A DNA stretch of 64,000 nucleotides, taken from Zea mays. Lineage: Eukaryota > Streptophyta > Magnoliopsida > Poales > Poaceae. Shown piece after piece: positions 1 to 9,620 of this stretch. Position numbers and translations under genes: made by a program. Positions within the stretch are counted from its first letter, which is position 1. Each line of letters starts with the position of its first letter. A model generated the notes under the pieces. It had not been told where the DNA came from and did no database searches. It saw only the letters and a program-made list of their open reading frames with translations. The stretch lies in the NCBI RefSeq assembly GCF_902167145.1, contig NW_023366860.1:62001-126000 (forward strand), written 5' to 3'.

Positions 1-2
1 AT

Positions 3-1982
3 TTTAGTTGGGGCAAAGTACAAGAGCACGCTTTCAACGTGCTGAAAGATAAGTTGACACATGCACCTCTCCTCCAACTTCCTGATTTTAATAAGACTTT
101 TGAGCTTGAATGTGATGCTAATGGAATTGGATTGGGTGGTGTTTTGTTACAAGAAGGCAAACCTGTTGCATATTTTCGTGAAAAATTGAGTGGGTCTGTT
201 CTAAATTATTCTACTTATGATAAGGAATTATATGCTCTTGTGCGAACATTAGAAACATGGCAGCATTATTTGTGGCCCAAAGAGTTTGTTATTCATTCTG
301 ATCATGAATCTTTGAAACATATTCGTAGTCAAGGAAAACTGAACCGTAGACATGCTAAGTGGGTTGAATTTATCGAATCGTTTCCTTATGTTATTAAGCA
401 CAAGAAAGGAAAAGAGAATATCATTGCTGACGCTTTGTCTAGGAGATATACTTTGCTGAATCAACTTGACTACAAAATCTTTGGATTAGAGACGATTAAA
501 GACCAATATGTTCATGATGCTGATTTTAAGGATGTGTTGCTGCATTGTAAAGATGGGAAAGGATGGAACAAATATATCGTTAGTGATGGGTTTGTGTTTA
601 GAGCTAACAAGCTATGCATTCCAGCTAGCTCCGTTCGTTTGTTGTTGTTACAGGAAGCACATGGAGGTGGCTTAATGGGACATTTTGGAGCAAAGAAAAC
701 GGAGGACATACTGGCTGGTCATTTCTTTTGGCCCAAGATGAGAAGAGATGTGGTGAGATTGGTTGCTCGTTGCACGACATGTCAAAAGGCGAAGTCACGG
801 TTAAATCCACACGGTTTGTATTTGCCTCTACCCGTTCCTAGTGCTCCTTGGGAAGATATTTCTATGGATTTTGTGCTGGGATTGCCTAGGACTAGGAAGG
901 GACGTGATAGTGTGTTTGTGGTTGTTGATAGATTTTCTAAGATGGCACATTTCATACCATGTCATAAAACTGACGATGCTACTCATATTGCTGATTTGTT
1001 CTTTCGTGAAATTGTTCGCTTGCATGGTGTGCCCAACACAATCGTTTCTGATCGTGATGCTAAATTTCTTAGTCATTTTTGGAGGACTTTGTGGGCAAAA
1101 TTGGGGACTAAGCTTTTATTTTCTACTACATGTCATCCTCAAACTGATGGTCAAACTGAAGTTGTGAATAGAACTTTGTCTACTATGTTAAGGGCAGTTC
1201 TAAAGAAGAATATTAAGATGTGGGAGGACTGTTTGCCTCATGTTGAATTTGCTTATAATCGATCATTGCATTCTACTACAAAGATGTGCCCATTTCAGAT
1301 TGTATATGGTTTGTTGCCTCGTGCTCCTATTGATTTAATGCCTTTGCCATCTTCTGAAAAACTAAATTTTGATGCTACTAGGCGTGCTGAATTGATGTTA
1401 AAACTGCATGAAACTACTAAAGAAAACATAGAGCGTATGAATGCTAGATATAAGTTTGCTAGTGATAAAGGTAGAAAGGAAATAAATTTTGAACCTGGAG
1501 ATTTAGTTTGGTTGCATTTGAGAAAGGAAAGGTTTCCTGAATTACGAAAATCTAAATTGTTGCCTCGAGCCGATGGACCGTTTAAAGTGCTAGAGAAAAT
1601 TAACGACAATGCATATAGGCTAGATCTGCCTGCAGACTTTGGGGTTAGCCCCACATTTAACATTGCAGATTTAAAGCCCTACTTGGGAGAGGAAGTTGAG
1701 CTTGAGTCGAGGACGACTCAAATGCAAGAAGGGGAGAATGATGAAGACATCCACACTACTGATGCATCTATACCAATACAAGTACCAATTTCTGGTCCCA
1801 TTACTCGCGCTCGTGCTCGTCAACTCAACCATCAGGTGATTACACTCTTGAGTTCATGTCCATCATATTTAGACCATGGAGACCCGTGCACTCTTGTTTT
1901 GCTTAGGAATCAGGGAGAAGACCGAAAGGGAAAAGGATTTGAACATGCTGGATTCGGACTGCAGAAGAACACCAACTTGTGA
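3..1982 (+). CDS. gag-pol polyprotein, 3' part (RNase H and integrase)
   Basis: This open frame enters from the left edge, so the true start is off-window; the first full codon is at 3 and corresponds to about residue 985 of the complete polyprotein downstream. Visible parts are RNase H ([11 protein letters not shown], with Asn where the sister has Ser, and an Arg for Ser change in YFREKL), the integrase zinc region ending CTTC, the integrase core with MDF, SDRD and DGQTE giving the D-D-35-E triad, the GPFKV C-terminal fold, and the TRARAR tail. The last ~81 codons lie inside the LTR that begins at 1739. No stop or frameshift is seen. The product acts on retroelement cDNA in virus-like particles and at the integration site. 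Confidence 0.88.
   Translation, partial: FSWGKVQEHAFNVLKDKLTHAPLLQLPDFNKTFELECDANGIGLGGVLLQEGKPVAYFREKLSGSVLNYSTYDKELYALVRTLETWQHYLWPKEFVIHSDHESLKHIRSQGKLNRRHAKWVEFIESFPYVIKHKKGKENIIADALSRRYTLLNQLDYKIFGLETIKDQYVHDADFKDVLLHCKDGKGWNKYIVSDGFVFRANKLCIPASSVRLLLLQEAHGGGLMGHFGAKKTEDILAGHFFWPKMRRDVVRLVARCTTCQKAKSRLNPHGLYLPLPVPSAPWEDISMDFVLGLPRTRKGRDSVFVVVDRFSKMAHFIPCHKTDDATHIADLFFREIVRLHGVPNTIVSDRDAKFLSHFWRTLWAKLGTKLLFSTTCHPQTDGQTEVVNRTLSTMLRAVLKKNIKMWEDCLPHVEFAYNRSLHSTTKMCPFQIVYGLLPRAPIDLMPLPSSEKLNFDATRRAELMLKLHETTKENIERMNARYKFASDKGRKEINFEPGDLVWLHLRKERFPELRKSKLLPRADGPFKVLEKINDNAYRLDLPADFGVSPTFNIADLKPYLGEEVELESRTTQMQEGENDEDIHTTDASIPIQVPISGPITRARARQLNHQVITLLSSCPSYLDHGDPCTLVLLRNQGEDRKGKGFEHAGFGLQKNTNL
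1726..1738 (+). promoter_or_regulatory. Polypurine tract of the partial element
   Basis: The purine run AAGAAGGGGAGAA directly precedes the LTR TGATG. It primes plus-strand DNA synthesis in LTR retroelements. It is read in frame by the polyprotein, so coding and priming functions overlap. Confidence 0.8.
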
Positions 1983-2261
1983 TGGTCACCACGGTCAGAT
2001 GCGGGCTCGGATTGGAATGTTCAAGCACAACATGGAAAGCTTATCAAGTCTACTTTCATATGGATCCGGAATTATAGTCATATCTGTTCTGAGGCCGCCG
2101 TAATCATTGTTTTCTTACCGAGACATTTCCTGCCTTTTCTGCCCATGGTGCTGCGTCACCCTATTTTGGCCCAATGGGTCGTGTATCAAGTTAGGTCCAT
2201 TAGGGACGCATCCTAGGGTTGCAGCACGACCCCAATACCCTTGTGGTCGTCCTCCCATGTT

Positions 2262-2267
2262 TATAAA
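2262..2267 (+). promoter_or_regulatory. Putative TATA box in the CRM2-like LTR
   Basis: TATAAA sits in the LTR, downstream of the coding tail, in the order expected for U3-R-U5. The same motif is at 8928-8933, 13063-13068 and 18188-18193 in the other LTRs. Transcription would be expected to start about 30 bp downstream; this is inferred from position only. Confidence 0.5.
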
Positions 2268-2668
2268 CCCCCTAGCCGCCACCAAGAACAGCGGGTTTTG
2301 TTTAGATCAAGTTTAGCTCTCGCTACTTGCTTGCAAGCGCGCGTGCTAGTTCAGCCGCCCGTCTTCTTGTCTTCGGAACCCCACCATATTGTAGTTTGAT
2401 CTTTAAACCTACATTTAGATCTGGTAATTCAGTACTTGTTCTACTTGTTCTTGCTAGTTCTTCGATTGCTTGCAGGACGAGTGCCCTAGTGGCCAGGGTG
2501 TCACGCTCCACAAGATCGTGACAGCCATAGGAGGTGGTGTATCGGTTGCTAAGGCGCAGCGTCTTTGGAAGGCTGTAGTCGGGCCGTGAACGTCGTCTCC
2601 TCCCCCAATCGAGTTATTCCACACCCTCTCATCGAAAGATCGGGCAATCACCCAACGGGTGCACATCA

Positions 2669-2692
2669 GTATCACCCAACGGGTGCACATCA
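2669..2692 (+). repeat. 24 bp tandem duplication at the LTR 3' end
   Basis: The terminal segment starting ATCACCCAACGGG and ending CATCAGT is present twice in tandem near 2647-2694. It recurs at 9313-9358 in the other LTR but not in the LTRs ending at 13469 and 18594. The unit includes the last bases of U5 plus the first two leader bases (GT). Confidence 0.85.
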
Positions 2693-2712
2693 GTTGGTAA
2701 TCAGAGCAAGGT
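2693..2712 (+). promoter_or_regulatory. Primer binding site, with an extra A
   Basis: Directly after the LTR comes G then TTGGTAATCAGAGC. The related element at 13470 has TTGGTATCAGAGC, which fits the 3' end of plant initiator methionine tRNA. The additional A interrupts that match after six bases and may lower priming efficiency. Confidence 0.75.
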
Positions 2713-3716
2713 TTATCGGTGAGAGATTTACTTTTCTTCGCTGTTTTCTTATCTCCTATAGTCCAGAAAAAGCCAAAAAATAGTAGATTAGTTTTACCGC
2801 AATCCTATAAACCATTGAGCATTTACTAGTACTACTTAGTTAGGGCTTGTTGAGTTTTTGGTTGCATCGGTTGTGTCGAGTTGCTGGTCTTAGTTTATTC
2901 CTTTAGAGTTTTGAGTTCTACCACGTTTTGGTCACCACGAAATCCACCATCACCAAAAACATCTCTGGTTCGTTTTTGCCACCACGGATACATATCATAT
3001 CCGATTTGGAAGTTTAAATACAATCTGGAAAGCTTATCTTATCTTCTTTCCAACGGATCTGACCTTATCTCAAAATTCGTTCTGAGCGCTCCGCAATCAT
3101 CGTAGAGATTTCTGGACTTCCTATATTAACAAGATTTGTTAAATCTGATTTAAAGGGGTTGTTAGCAATATCTTTATTGTTTGGGTTGTCATAGTGAAAA
3201 AAAAGGGTTTAGGCCCCTGCAAAAAAAAACAGAAGAAGAAGAAAAAAAAAGAATAGAAAAGAAAAAAAAAGGAAAAGAAGAAGAAGGGGGCTGAATCTCT
3301 AAATCTGTTGTTTCTCTTTGTGCTGTGCTAGTTGTTCTTTTTCAGTGACTACCTTTGTGCCTAGGCTCACGTCTCTAGCCTGGTTTAGCCTAGGACCAGC
3401 ACAGTACCACCGTTGAACGATTATTCAGCTTGCTTTTGTAACTAACGTGGTACTAGTGTATTCCTTGCTTCAGCCCACCTACAACTCTACATATTTCGAC
3501 TACAGTTTGACAGGTCGTGTTGCTGCGGCACCGATACACTTATTCCACGGTTGCAGACTTGTTGGTTGCTGACCCCTCCTGTTGTGCAAGGTAAGAATTG
3601 GTAAGAGCTTGTGTGGCAGGTTGAGAGTGAGCGCCTTGCAGTAGCTACATCCTAATAGTTGTAGAGTTTTTATTCCTTCACGTTTTTTTTTTCTTGTTGC
3701 CTCTGTTCGTCTAACC
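2693..3716 (+). other. 5' untranslated leader of the complete CRM2-like element
   Basis: About 1 kb without a supported gene. It holds the primer binding site, a purine/A-rich tract near 3196-3292 (GAAGAAG runs), and ends CTAACCATGG at the gag-pol start. Short open frames here are not conserved in a way that suggests coding. The same leader is at 13470-14487 in the deleted element. Confidence 0.8.
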
Positions 3717-6700
3717 ATGGCAGGATTGGAGGTTGATGATGCTTCTCGTAATATGCCACACTCTCCTCGCACCAAGGGTATCATACAACACTTTGTAAGG
3801 CTAGTGAAGACGCACACGGAAGGTCTTGATAATGACATGCAGGTGACGAATGAAAAGATGGGGCAATTGGAGGCCACACAGATCGACACGAACACCAAAC
3901 TTGCAAATGTGGAAATGACAGTTGCTCATATTGACAAGAGCCTTGTCGCACTCTTGAGGCGGTTTGATGAGATGCATGCTAATATCAATGGTGGGCGTGA
4001 TGAGGGCGCCGAAGGTAACTGGGATGACTATGTTGCTGATACTGAACAAGATGACCAAGAAGCACCTAATCGCCGGCGACTACGTACTAACCGTAGAGGT
4101 ATGGGTGGTTTTCACCGACGTGAGGTACATGGTAATGATGATGCTTTTAGTAAGGTTAAATTTAAAATACCTCCTTTTGATGGTAAATATGACCCTGATG
4201 CTTACATTACTTGGGAGATTGCGGTTGATCAAAAGTTTGCATGCCATGAATTTCCTGAGAATGCGCGGGTTAGAGCTGCTACTAGTGAGTTTACTGAATT
4301 TGCTTCTGTTTGGTGGATAGAACATGGTAAGAAGAATCCTAATAACATGCCACAAACTTGGGATGCGTTGAAACGGGTCATGCGGGCTAGATTTGTTCCT
4401 TCTTATTATGCACGTGATATGTTAAACAAGTTGCAACAATTGAGACAGGGTACTAAAAGTGTAGAAGAATATTATCAGGAATTACAAATGGGTATGCTGC
4501 GTTGTAACATAGAGGAGGGTGAGGAATCTGCTATGGCTAGATTTTTGGGCGGGTTAAATAGGGAAATTCAGGACATCCTTGCTTATAAAGATTATGCTAA
4601 TGTAACCCGATTGTTTCATCTTGCTTGCAAAGCTGAAAGGGAAGTGCAGGGACGACGTGCTAGTGCAAGGTCTAATGTTTCTGCAGGAAAATCTACACCA
4701 TGGCAACAGCGCACGACTACATCCATGACCGGCCGTACACTAGCACCAACTCCCTCGCCAAGTCGACCAGCACCCCCGCCTTCCTCCAGCGACAAACCAC
4801 GTGCATCTTCCACAAATTCAGCAACCAAATCTGCCCAGAAACCCGCAGGTAGTGCCTCTTCAGTAGCTTCCACAGGTAGAACAAGAGATGTTCTGTGTTA
4901 TCGATGCAAGGGCTATGGACACGTGCAGCGTTATTGTCCTAATCAGCGTGTTTTGGTGGTAAAAGACGATGGTGGGTATTCCTCTGCTAGTGATTTGGAT
5001 GAAGCTACACTTGCTTTGCTTGCGGCTGATGATGTAGGCACTAAGGAACCACCCGAAGAACAGATTGGTGCAGATGATGCAGAGCATTATGAGAGCCTCA
5101 TTGTACAGCGTGTGCTTAGTGCACAAATGGAGAAGGCAGAGCAGAATCAGCGACATACGTTGTTTCAAACAAAGTGTGTCATTAAGGAGCGTTCATGTCG
5201 TTTGATCATTGATGGAGGTAGCTGCAACAACGTGGCTAGCAGCGACATGGTGGAGAAGCTTGCACTTACGACCAAACCGCACCCGCATCCATATCACATT
5301 CAATGGCTCAACAATAGTGGTAAGGTCAAGGTAACCAAGCTGGTACGAATTAATTTTGCTATTGGTTCATATCGTGATGTTGTTGACTGTGATGTTGTGC
5401 CTATGGATGCTTGTAATATTCTGCTAGGTAGACCATGGCAATTTGATTCAGATTGTATGCATCATGGTAGATCAAATCAATATTCTCTCATATACCATGA
5501 TAAGAAAATTATTTTGCTTCCCATGTCCCCTGAGGCTATTGTGCGTGATGATGTTGCTAAAGCTACCAAAGCTAAAACTGAGAACAACAAGAATATTAAA
5601 GTTGTTGGTAATAACAAAGATGGGATAAAATTGAAAGGACATTGCTTGCTTGCAACAAAAACTGATGTTAATGAATTATTTGCTTCCACTACTGTTGCCT
5701 ACGCCTTGGTATGCAAGGATGCTTTGATTTCAATTCAAGATATGCAGCATTCTTTGCCTCCTGTTATTACTAACATTTTGCAGGAGTATTCTGATGTATT
5801 TCCAAGTGAGATACCAGAGGGGCTGCCACCTATACGAGGGATTGAGCACCAAATTGATCTTATTCCTGGTGCATCTTTGCCGAATCGTGCGCCATATAGG
5901 ACAAATCCAGAGGAAACAAAAGAAATTCAGCGACAAGTGCAAGAACTACTCGACAAAGGTTACGTGCGTGAGTCTCTTAGTCCGTGTGCTGTTCCGGTTA
6001 TTTTAGTGCCTAAAAAAGATGGAACATGGCGTATGTGTGTTGATTGTAGGGCTATTAATAATATCACGATACGTTATCGACACCCTATTCCACGTTTAGA
6101 TGATATGCTTGATGAATTGAGTGGTGCCATTGTCTTTTCTAAAGTTGATTTGCGTAGTGGGTACCACCAGATTCGTATGAAATTGGGAGATGAATGGAAA
6201 ACTGCTTTCAAAACTAAGTTCGGATTGTATGAGTGGTTAGTCATGCCTTTTGGGTTAACTAATGCACCTAGCACTTTCATGAGATTAATGAACGAGGTTT
6301 TGCGTGCCTTCATTGGAAAATTTGTGGTAGTATACTTTGATGACATATTAATCTACAGCAAATCTATGGATGAACATGTTGATCACATGCGTGCTGTTTT
6401 TAATGCTTTACGAGATGCACGTTTATTTGGTAACCTTGAGAAGTGCACATTTTGCACCGATCGAGTTTCGTTTCTTGGTTATGTTGTGACTCCACAGGGA
6501 ATTGAGGTTGATCAAGCCAAGGTAGAAGCGATACATGGATGGCCTATGCCAAAGACTATCACACAGGTGCGGAGTTTCCTAGGACTTGCTGGCTTCTATC
6601 GCCGTTTTGTGAAGGACTTTAGCACCATTGCTGCACCTTTGAATGAGCTTACGAAGAAGGGAGTGCATTTTAGTTGGGGCAAAGTACAAGAGCACGCTTT

Positions 6701-8648
6701 CAACGTGCTGAAAGATAAGTTGACACATGCACCTCTCCTCCAACTTCCTGATTTTAATAAGACTTTTGAGCTTGAATGTGATGCTAGTGGAATTGGATTG
6801 GGTGGTGTTTTGTTACAAGAAGGCAAACCTGTTGCATATTTTAGTGAAAAATTGAGTGGGTCTGTTCTAAATTATTCTACTTATGATAAGGAATTATATG
6901 CTCTTGTGCGAACATTAGAAACATGGCAGCATTATTTGTGGCCCAAAGAGTTTGTTATTCATTCTGATCATGAATCTTTGAAACATATTCGTAGTCAAGG
7001 AAAACTGAACCGTAGACATGCTAAGTGGGTTGAATTTATCGAATCGTTTCCTTATGTTATTAAGCACAAGAAAGGAAAAGAGAATATCATTGCTGACGCT
7101 TTGTCTAGGAGATATACTTTGCTGAATCAACTTGACTACAAAATCTTTGGATTAGAGACGATTAAAGACCAATATGTTCATGATGCTGATTTTAAAGATG
7201 TGTTGCTGCATTGTAAAGATGGGAAAGGATGGAACAAATATATCGTTAGTGATGGGTTTGTGTTTAGAGCTAACAAGCTATGCATTCCAGCTAGCTCCGT
7301 TCGTTTGTTGTTGTTACAGGAAGCACATGGAGGTGGCTTAATGGGACATTTTGGAGCAAAGAAAACGGAGGACATACTTGCTGGTCATTTCTTTTGGCCC
7401 AAGATGAGAAGAGATGTGGTGAGATTGGTTGCTCGTTGCACGACATGCCAAAAGGCGAAGTCACGGTTAAATCCACACGGTTTGTATTTGCCTCTACCCG
7501 TTCCTAGTGCTCCTTGGGAAGATATTTCTATGGATTTTGTGCTGGGATTGCCTAGGACTAGGAAGGGACGTGATAGTGTGTTTGTGGTTGTTGATAGATT
7601 TTCTAAGATGGCACATTTCATACCATGTCATAAAACTGACGATGCTACTCATATTGCTGATTTGTTCTTTCGTGAAATTGTTCGCTTGCATGGTGTGCCC
7701 AACACAATCGTTTCTGATCGTGATGCTAAATTTCTTAGTCATTTTTGGAGGACTTTGTGGGCAAAATTGGGGACTAAGCTTTTATTTTCTACTACATGTC
7801 ATCCTCAAACTGATGGTCAAACTGAAGTTGTGAATAGAACTTTGTCTACTATGTTAAGGGCAGTTCTAAAGAAGAATATTAAGATGTGGGAGGACTGTTT
7901 GCCTCATATTGAATTTGCTTATAATCGATCATTGCATTCTACTACAAAGATGTGCCCATTTCAGATTGTATATGGTTTGTTACCTCGTGCTCCTATTGAT
8001 TTAATGCCTTTGCCATCTTCTGAAAAACTAAATTTTGATGCTACTAGGCGTGCTGAATTGATGTTAAAACTGCACGAAACTACTAAAGAAAACATAGAGC
8101 GTATGAATGCTAGATATAAGTTTGCTAGTGATAAAGGTAGAAAGGAAATAAATTTTGAACCTGGAGATTTAGTTTGGTTGCATTTGAGAAAGGAAAGGTT
8201 TCCTGAATTACGAAAATCTAAATTGTTGCCTCGAGCCGATGGACCGTTTAAAGTGCTAGAGAAAATTAACGACAATGCATATAGGCTAGATCTGCCTGCA
8301 GACTTTGGGGTTAGCCCCACATTTAACATTGCAGATTTAAAGCCCTACTTGGGAGAGGAAGTTGAGCTTGAGTCGAGGACGACTCAAATGCAAGAAGGGG
8401 AGAATGATGAAGACATCCCCACTACTGATGCATCTATACCAATACAAGTACCAATTTCTGGTCCCATTACTCGCGCTCGTGCTCGTCAACTCAACCATCA
8501 GGTGATTACACTCTTGAGTTCATGTCCATCATATTTAGACCATGGAGACCCGTGCACTCTTGTTTTGCTTAGGAATCAGGGAGAAGACCGAAAGGGAAAA
8601 GGATTTGAACATGCTGGATTCGGACTGCAGAAGAACACCAACTTGTGA
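3717..8648 (+). CDS. gag-pol polyprotein of CRM2-like element (1,643 aa)
   Basis: A single polyprotein. Order: N-terminal helical, likely coiled-coil segment (~30-95); Gag domain (~147-310, with [12 protein letters not shown] and SVWW); CCHC zinc knuckle [14 protein letters not shown] (394-407); aspartic protease with IIDGGSCNN (Asp499); reverse transcriptase with catalytic YFDD (873-876); RNase H (~1010-1130, ECDASGIG); integrase zinc region (~1203-1245), core with Asp1273, Asp1334 and Glu1370 (D-x35-E spacing), GPFKV fold (~1506), and TRARAR tail (~1586). The start is chosen for the good context AACCATGG and the matching MAG start in the other elements. Residues ~1563-1643 are encoded in the 3' LTR. 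It should make particle proteins and copy and integrate the element; in CRM elements the tail is linked to centromere targeting. No stop or frameshift is seen. Confidence 0.93.
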   Translation: MAGLEVDDASRNMPHSPRTKGIIQHFVRLVKTHTEGLDNDMQVTNEKMGQLEATQIDTNTKLANVEMTVAHIDKSLVALLRRFDEMHANINGGRDEGAEGNWDDYVADTEQDDQEAPNRRRLRTNRRGMGGFHRREVHGNDDAFSKVKFKIPPFDGKYDPDAYITWEIAVDQKFACHEFPENARVRAATSEFTEFASVWWIEHGKKNPNNMPQTWDALKRVMRARFVPSYYARDMLNKLQQLRQGTKSVEEYYQELQMGMLRCNIEEGEESAMARFLGGLNREIQDILAYKDYANVTRLFHLACKAEREVQGRRASARSNVSAGKSTPWQQRTTTSMTGRTLAPTPSPSRPAPPPSSSDKPRASSTNSATKSAQKPAGSASSVASTGRTRDVLCYRCKGYGHVQRYCPNQRVLVVKDDGGYSSASDLDEATLALLAADDVGTKEPPEEQIGADDAEHYESLIVQRVLSAQMEKAEQNQRHTLFQTKCVIKERSCRLIIDGGSCNNVASSDMVEKLALTTKPHPHPYHIQWLNNSGKVKVTKLVRINFAIGSYRDVVDCDVVPMDACNILLGRPWQFDSDCMHHGRSNQYSLIYHDKKIILLPMSPEAIVRDDVAKATKAKTENNKNIKVVGNNKDGIKLKGHCLLATKTDVNELFASTTVAYALVCKDALISIQDMQHSLPPVITNILQEYSDVFPSEIPEGLPPIRGIEHQIDLIPGASLPNRAPYRTNPEETKEIQRQVQELLDKGYVRESLSPCAVPVILVPKKDGTWRMCVDCRAINNITIRYRHPIPRLDDMLDELSGAIVFSKVDLRSGYHQIRMKLGDEWKTAFKTKFGLYEWLVMPFGLTNAPSTFMRLMNEVLRAFIGKFVVVYFDDILIYSKSMDEHVDHMRAVFNALRDARLFGNLEKCTFCTDRVSFLGYVVTPQGIEVDQAKVEAIHGWPMPKTITQVRSFLGLAGFYRRFVKDFSTIAAPLNELTKKGVHFSWGKVQEHAFNVLKDKLTHAPLLQLPDFNKTFELECDASGIGLGGVLLQEGKPVAYFSEKLSGSVLNYSTYDKELYALVRTLETWQHYLWPKEFVIHSDHESLKHIRSQGKLNRRHAKWVEFIESFPYVIKHKKGKENIIADALSRRYTLLNQLDYKIFGLETIKDQYVHDADFKDVLLHCKDGKGWNKYIVSDGFVFRANKLCIPASSVRLLLLQEAHGGGLMGHFGAKKTEDILAGHFFWPKMRRDVVRLVARCTTCQKAKSRLNPHGLYLPLPVPSAPWEDISMDFVLGLPRTRKGRDSVFVVVDRFSKMAHFIPCHKTDDATHIADLFFREIVRLHGVPNTIVSDRDAKFLSHFWRTLWAKLGTKLLFSTTCHPQTDGQTEVVNRTLSTMLRAVLKKNIKMWEDCLPHIEFAYNRSLHSTTKMCPFQIVYGLLPRAPIDLMPLPSSEKLNFDATRRAELMLKLHETTKENIERMNARYKFASDKGRKEINFEPGDLVWLHLRKERFPELRKSKLLPRADGPFKVLEKINDNAYRLDLPADFGVSPTFNIADLKPYLGEEVELESRTTQMQEGENDEDIPTTDASIPIQVPISGPITRARARQLNHQVITLLSSCPSYLDHGDPCTLVLLRNQGEDRKGKGFEHAGFGLQKNTNL
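8392..8404 (+). promoter_or_regulatory. Polypurine tract of the complete CRM2-like element
   Basis: AAGAAGGGGAGAA ends exactly at the 3' LTR TGATG. It lies within the polyprotein reading frame. Confidence 0.82.
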
Positions 8649-9358
8649 CGGTCACCACGGTCAGATGCGGGCTCGGATTGGAATGTTCAAGCACAACATG
8701 GAAAGCTTATCAAGTCTACTTTCATATGGATCCGGAATTATAGTCATATCTGTTCTGAGGCCGCCGTAATCATTGTTTTCTTACCGAGACATTTCCTGCC
8801 TTTTCTGCCCATGGTGCTGCGTCACCCTATTTTGGCCCAATGGGTCGTGTATCAAGTTAGGTCCATTAGGGATGCATCCTAGGGTTGCAGCACGACCCCA
8901 ATACCCTTGTGGTCGTCCTCCCATGTTTATAAACCCCCTAGCCGCCACCAAGAACAGCGGGTTTTGTTTAGATCAAGTTTAGCTCTCGCTACTTGCTTGC
9001 AAGCGCGCGTGCTAGTTCAGCCGCCCGTCTTCTTGTCTTCGGAACCCCACCATATTGTAGTTTGATCTTTAAACCTACATTTAGATCTGGTAATTCAGTA
9101 CTTGTTCTACTTGTTCTTGCTAGTTCTTCGATTGCTTGCAGGACGAGTGCCCTAGTGGCCAGGGTGTCACGCTCCACAAGATCGTGACAGCCATAGGAGG
9201 TGGTGTATCGGTTGCTAAGGCGCAGCGTCTTTGGAAGGCTGTAGTCGGGCCGTGAACGTCGTCTCCTCCCCCAATCGAGTTATTCCACACCCTCTCATCG
9301 AAAGATCGGGCAATCACCCAACGGGTGCACATCAGTATCACCCAACGGGTGCACATCA
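8405..9358 (+). repeat. 3' LTR of the complete CRM2-like element (954 bp)
   Basis: TGATGAAG to GTGCACATCA, with the same 24 bp terminal duplication as the LTR at 1739. Substitutions seen against that LTR are near 8417 (A to C), 8648-8650 (just after the stop) and 8874 (C to T). The polyprotein stop is at 8646-8648. On its right it abuts a minus-strand LTR fragment instead of CentC. Confidence 0.92.
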
Positions 9359-9620
9359 AAACAGAACTCGAAAACAAAGGAGGCGCAGCTCCTAGATAAA
9401 TAGAGAGGGGCGCAGCCCCTAGGGGCGGCCAACCCTAGGTCGTCCACTATGGGCCGCAGTTGGGCTGTTCGTCTATTCTTCTGCGCCCTCATTCTTCAGT
9501 AGCATGACGAAGTTAAGATCTCTGGCACGGGCCCGAGTGATTGGCCCAGCTAATGAAGGAAGTGGCGCTTGATGTGGAGGTGCTGCTGGTGTAGTCGTAC
9601 TCATAGTGATGTCCTCATCA
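9359..9620 (-). mobile_element. Truncated CRM LTR of a different subfamily
   Basis: Reading the minus strand from 9620, it begins TGATGAGGACATC and aligns to the first ~272 bp of the 577 bp minus-strand LTRs elsewhere in the window (for example 49983-50254), but with clearly more differences. The inner ~305 bp are missing because the plus-strand CRM2-like LTR ends here at 9358. The simplest reading is that the CRM2-like block inserted into an older minus-strand CRM LTR, whose remainder would lie left of the window. CentC resumes at 9621. Confidence 0.8.
9473..9620 (-). pseudogene. Remnant of a CRM integrase tail inside the truncated LTR
   Basis: The minus-strand frame in the fragment reads a tail containing [16 protein letters not shown] and ends KNEGAEE at a TAG (9473-9475). 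It matches the LTR-encoded tails of the other CRM elements ([16 protein letters not shown]). Upstream the frame runs into satellite DNA, so no functional protein is expected. Confidence 0.75.

Larger units (their letters stand above)
1..2692 (+). mobile_element. Partial CRM2-like Ty3/gypsy element (upstream member of a tandem pair)
   Basis: Positions 1-1738 are the 3' part of a CRM-type internal region, from the RT-RNase H connection through integrase, and run into an LTR at 1739-2692. The sequence aligns without gaps to 6667-9358 of the next element at a constant offset of 6,666 bp. I see roughly eight substitutions in the 1,738 bp internal part, so it is a sister element rather than a fresh duplicate. 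The 5' LTR and the upstream half lie outside the window. Its LTR is shared with the following element, which starts straight after it with its own primer binding site. Confidence 0.9.
1739..2692 (+). repeat. CRM2-like LTR shared by two tandem elements (954 bp)
   Basis: It begins TGATGAAGACATCC and ends GTGCACATCA, giving TGATG/CATCA inverted ends. The left side is internal sequence with a polypurine tract; the right side is a primer binding site and a complete second internal region. It therefore serves as 3' LTR of one element and 5' LTR of the next. It carries a 24 bp terminal tandem duplication absent from the 930 bp LTRs at 12540 and 17665. Its first 244 bp encode the polyprotein tail. 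I count three substitutions against the LTR at 8405-9358. Confidence 0.92.
1739..9358 (+). mobile_element. Complete CRM2-like Ty3/gypsy centromeric retrotransposon
   Basis: The structure is LTR (1739-2692), primer binding site, 5' leader (2693-3716), one gag-pol frame (3717-8648), polypurine tract (8392-8404) and LTR (8405-9358), 7,620 bp in all. Removing the 24 bp duplication in each LTR leaves 7,572 bp, which fits my recollection of the maize CRM2 reference length. The two LTRs differ at three positions by eye. Because the 5' LTR is shared with an upstream element, a TSD cannot be checked inside the window. Coding capacity looks complete, but the primer binding site carries one extra A. Confidence 0.9.

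Noticed and set aside
2107..2521. Short open frames inside the CRM2-like LTR (for example near 2107-2316 and 2323-2511)
   Set aside because: They recur because the LTR recurs, overlap on both strands, and show no domain or codon conservation; the LTR is explained by promoter, U5 and the integrase tail.
3219..3292. Transcription terminator or poly(A) tail in the A-rich leader tract
   Set aside because: It lies inside the 5' leader upstream of the coding frame and is repeated at 13996-14062 in the sister element; there is no sign of a processed-transcript end.
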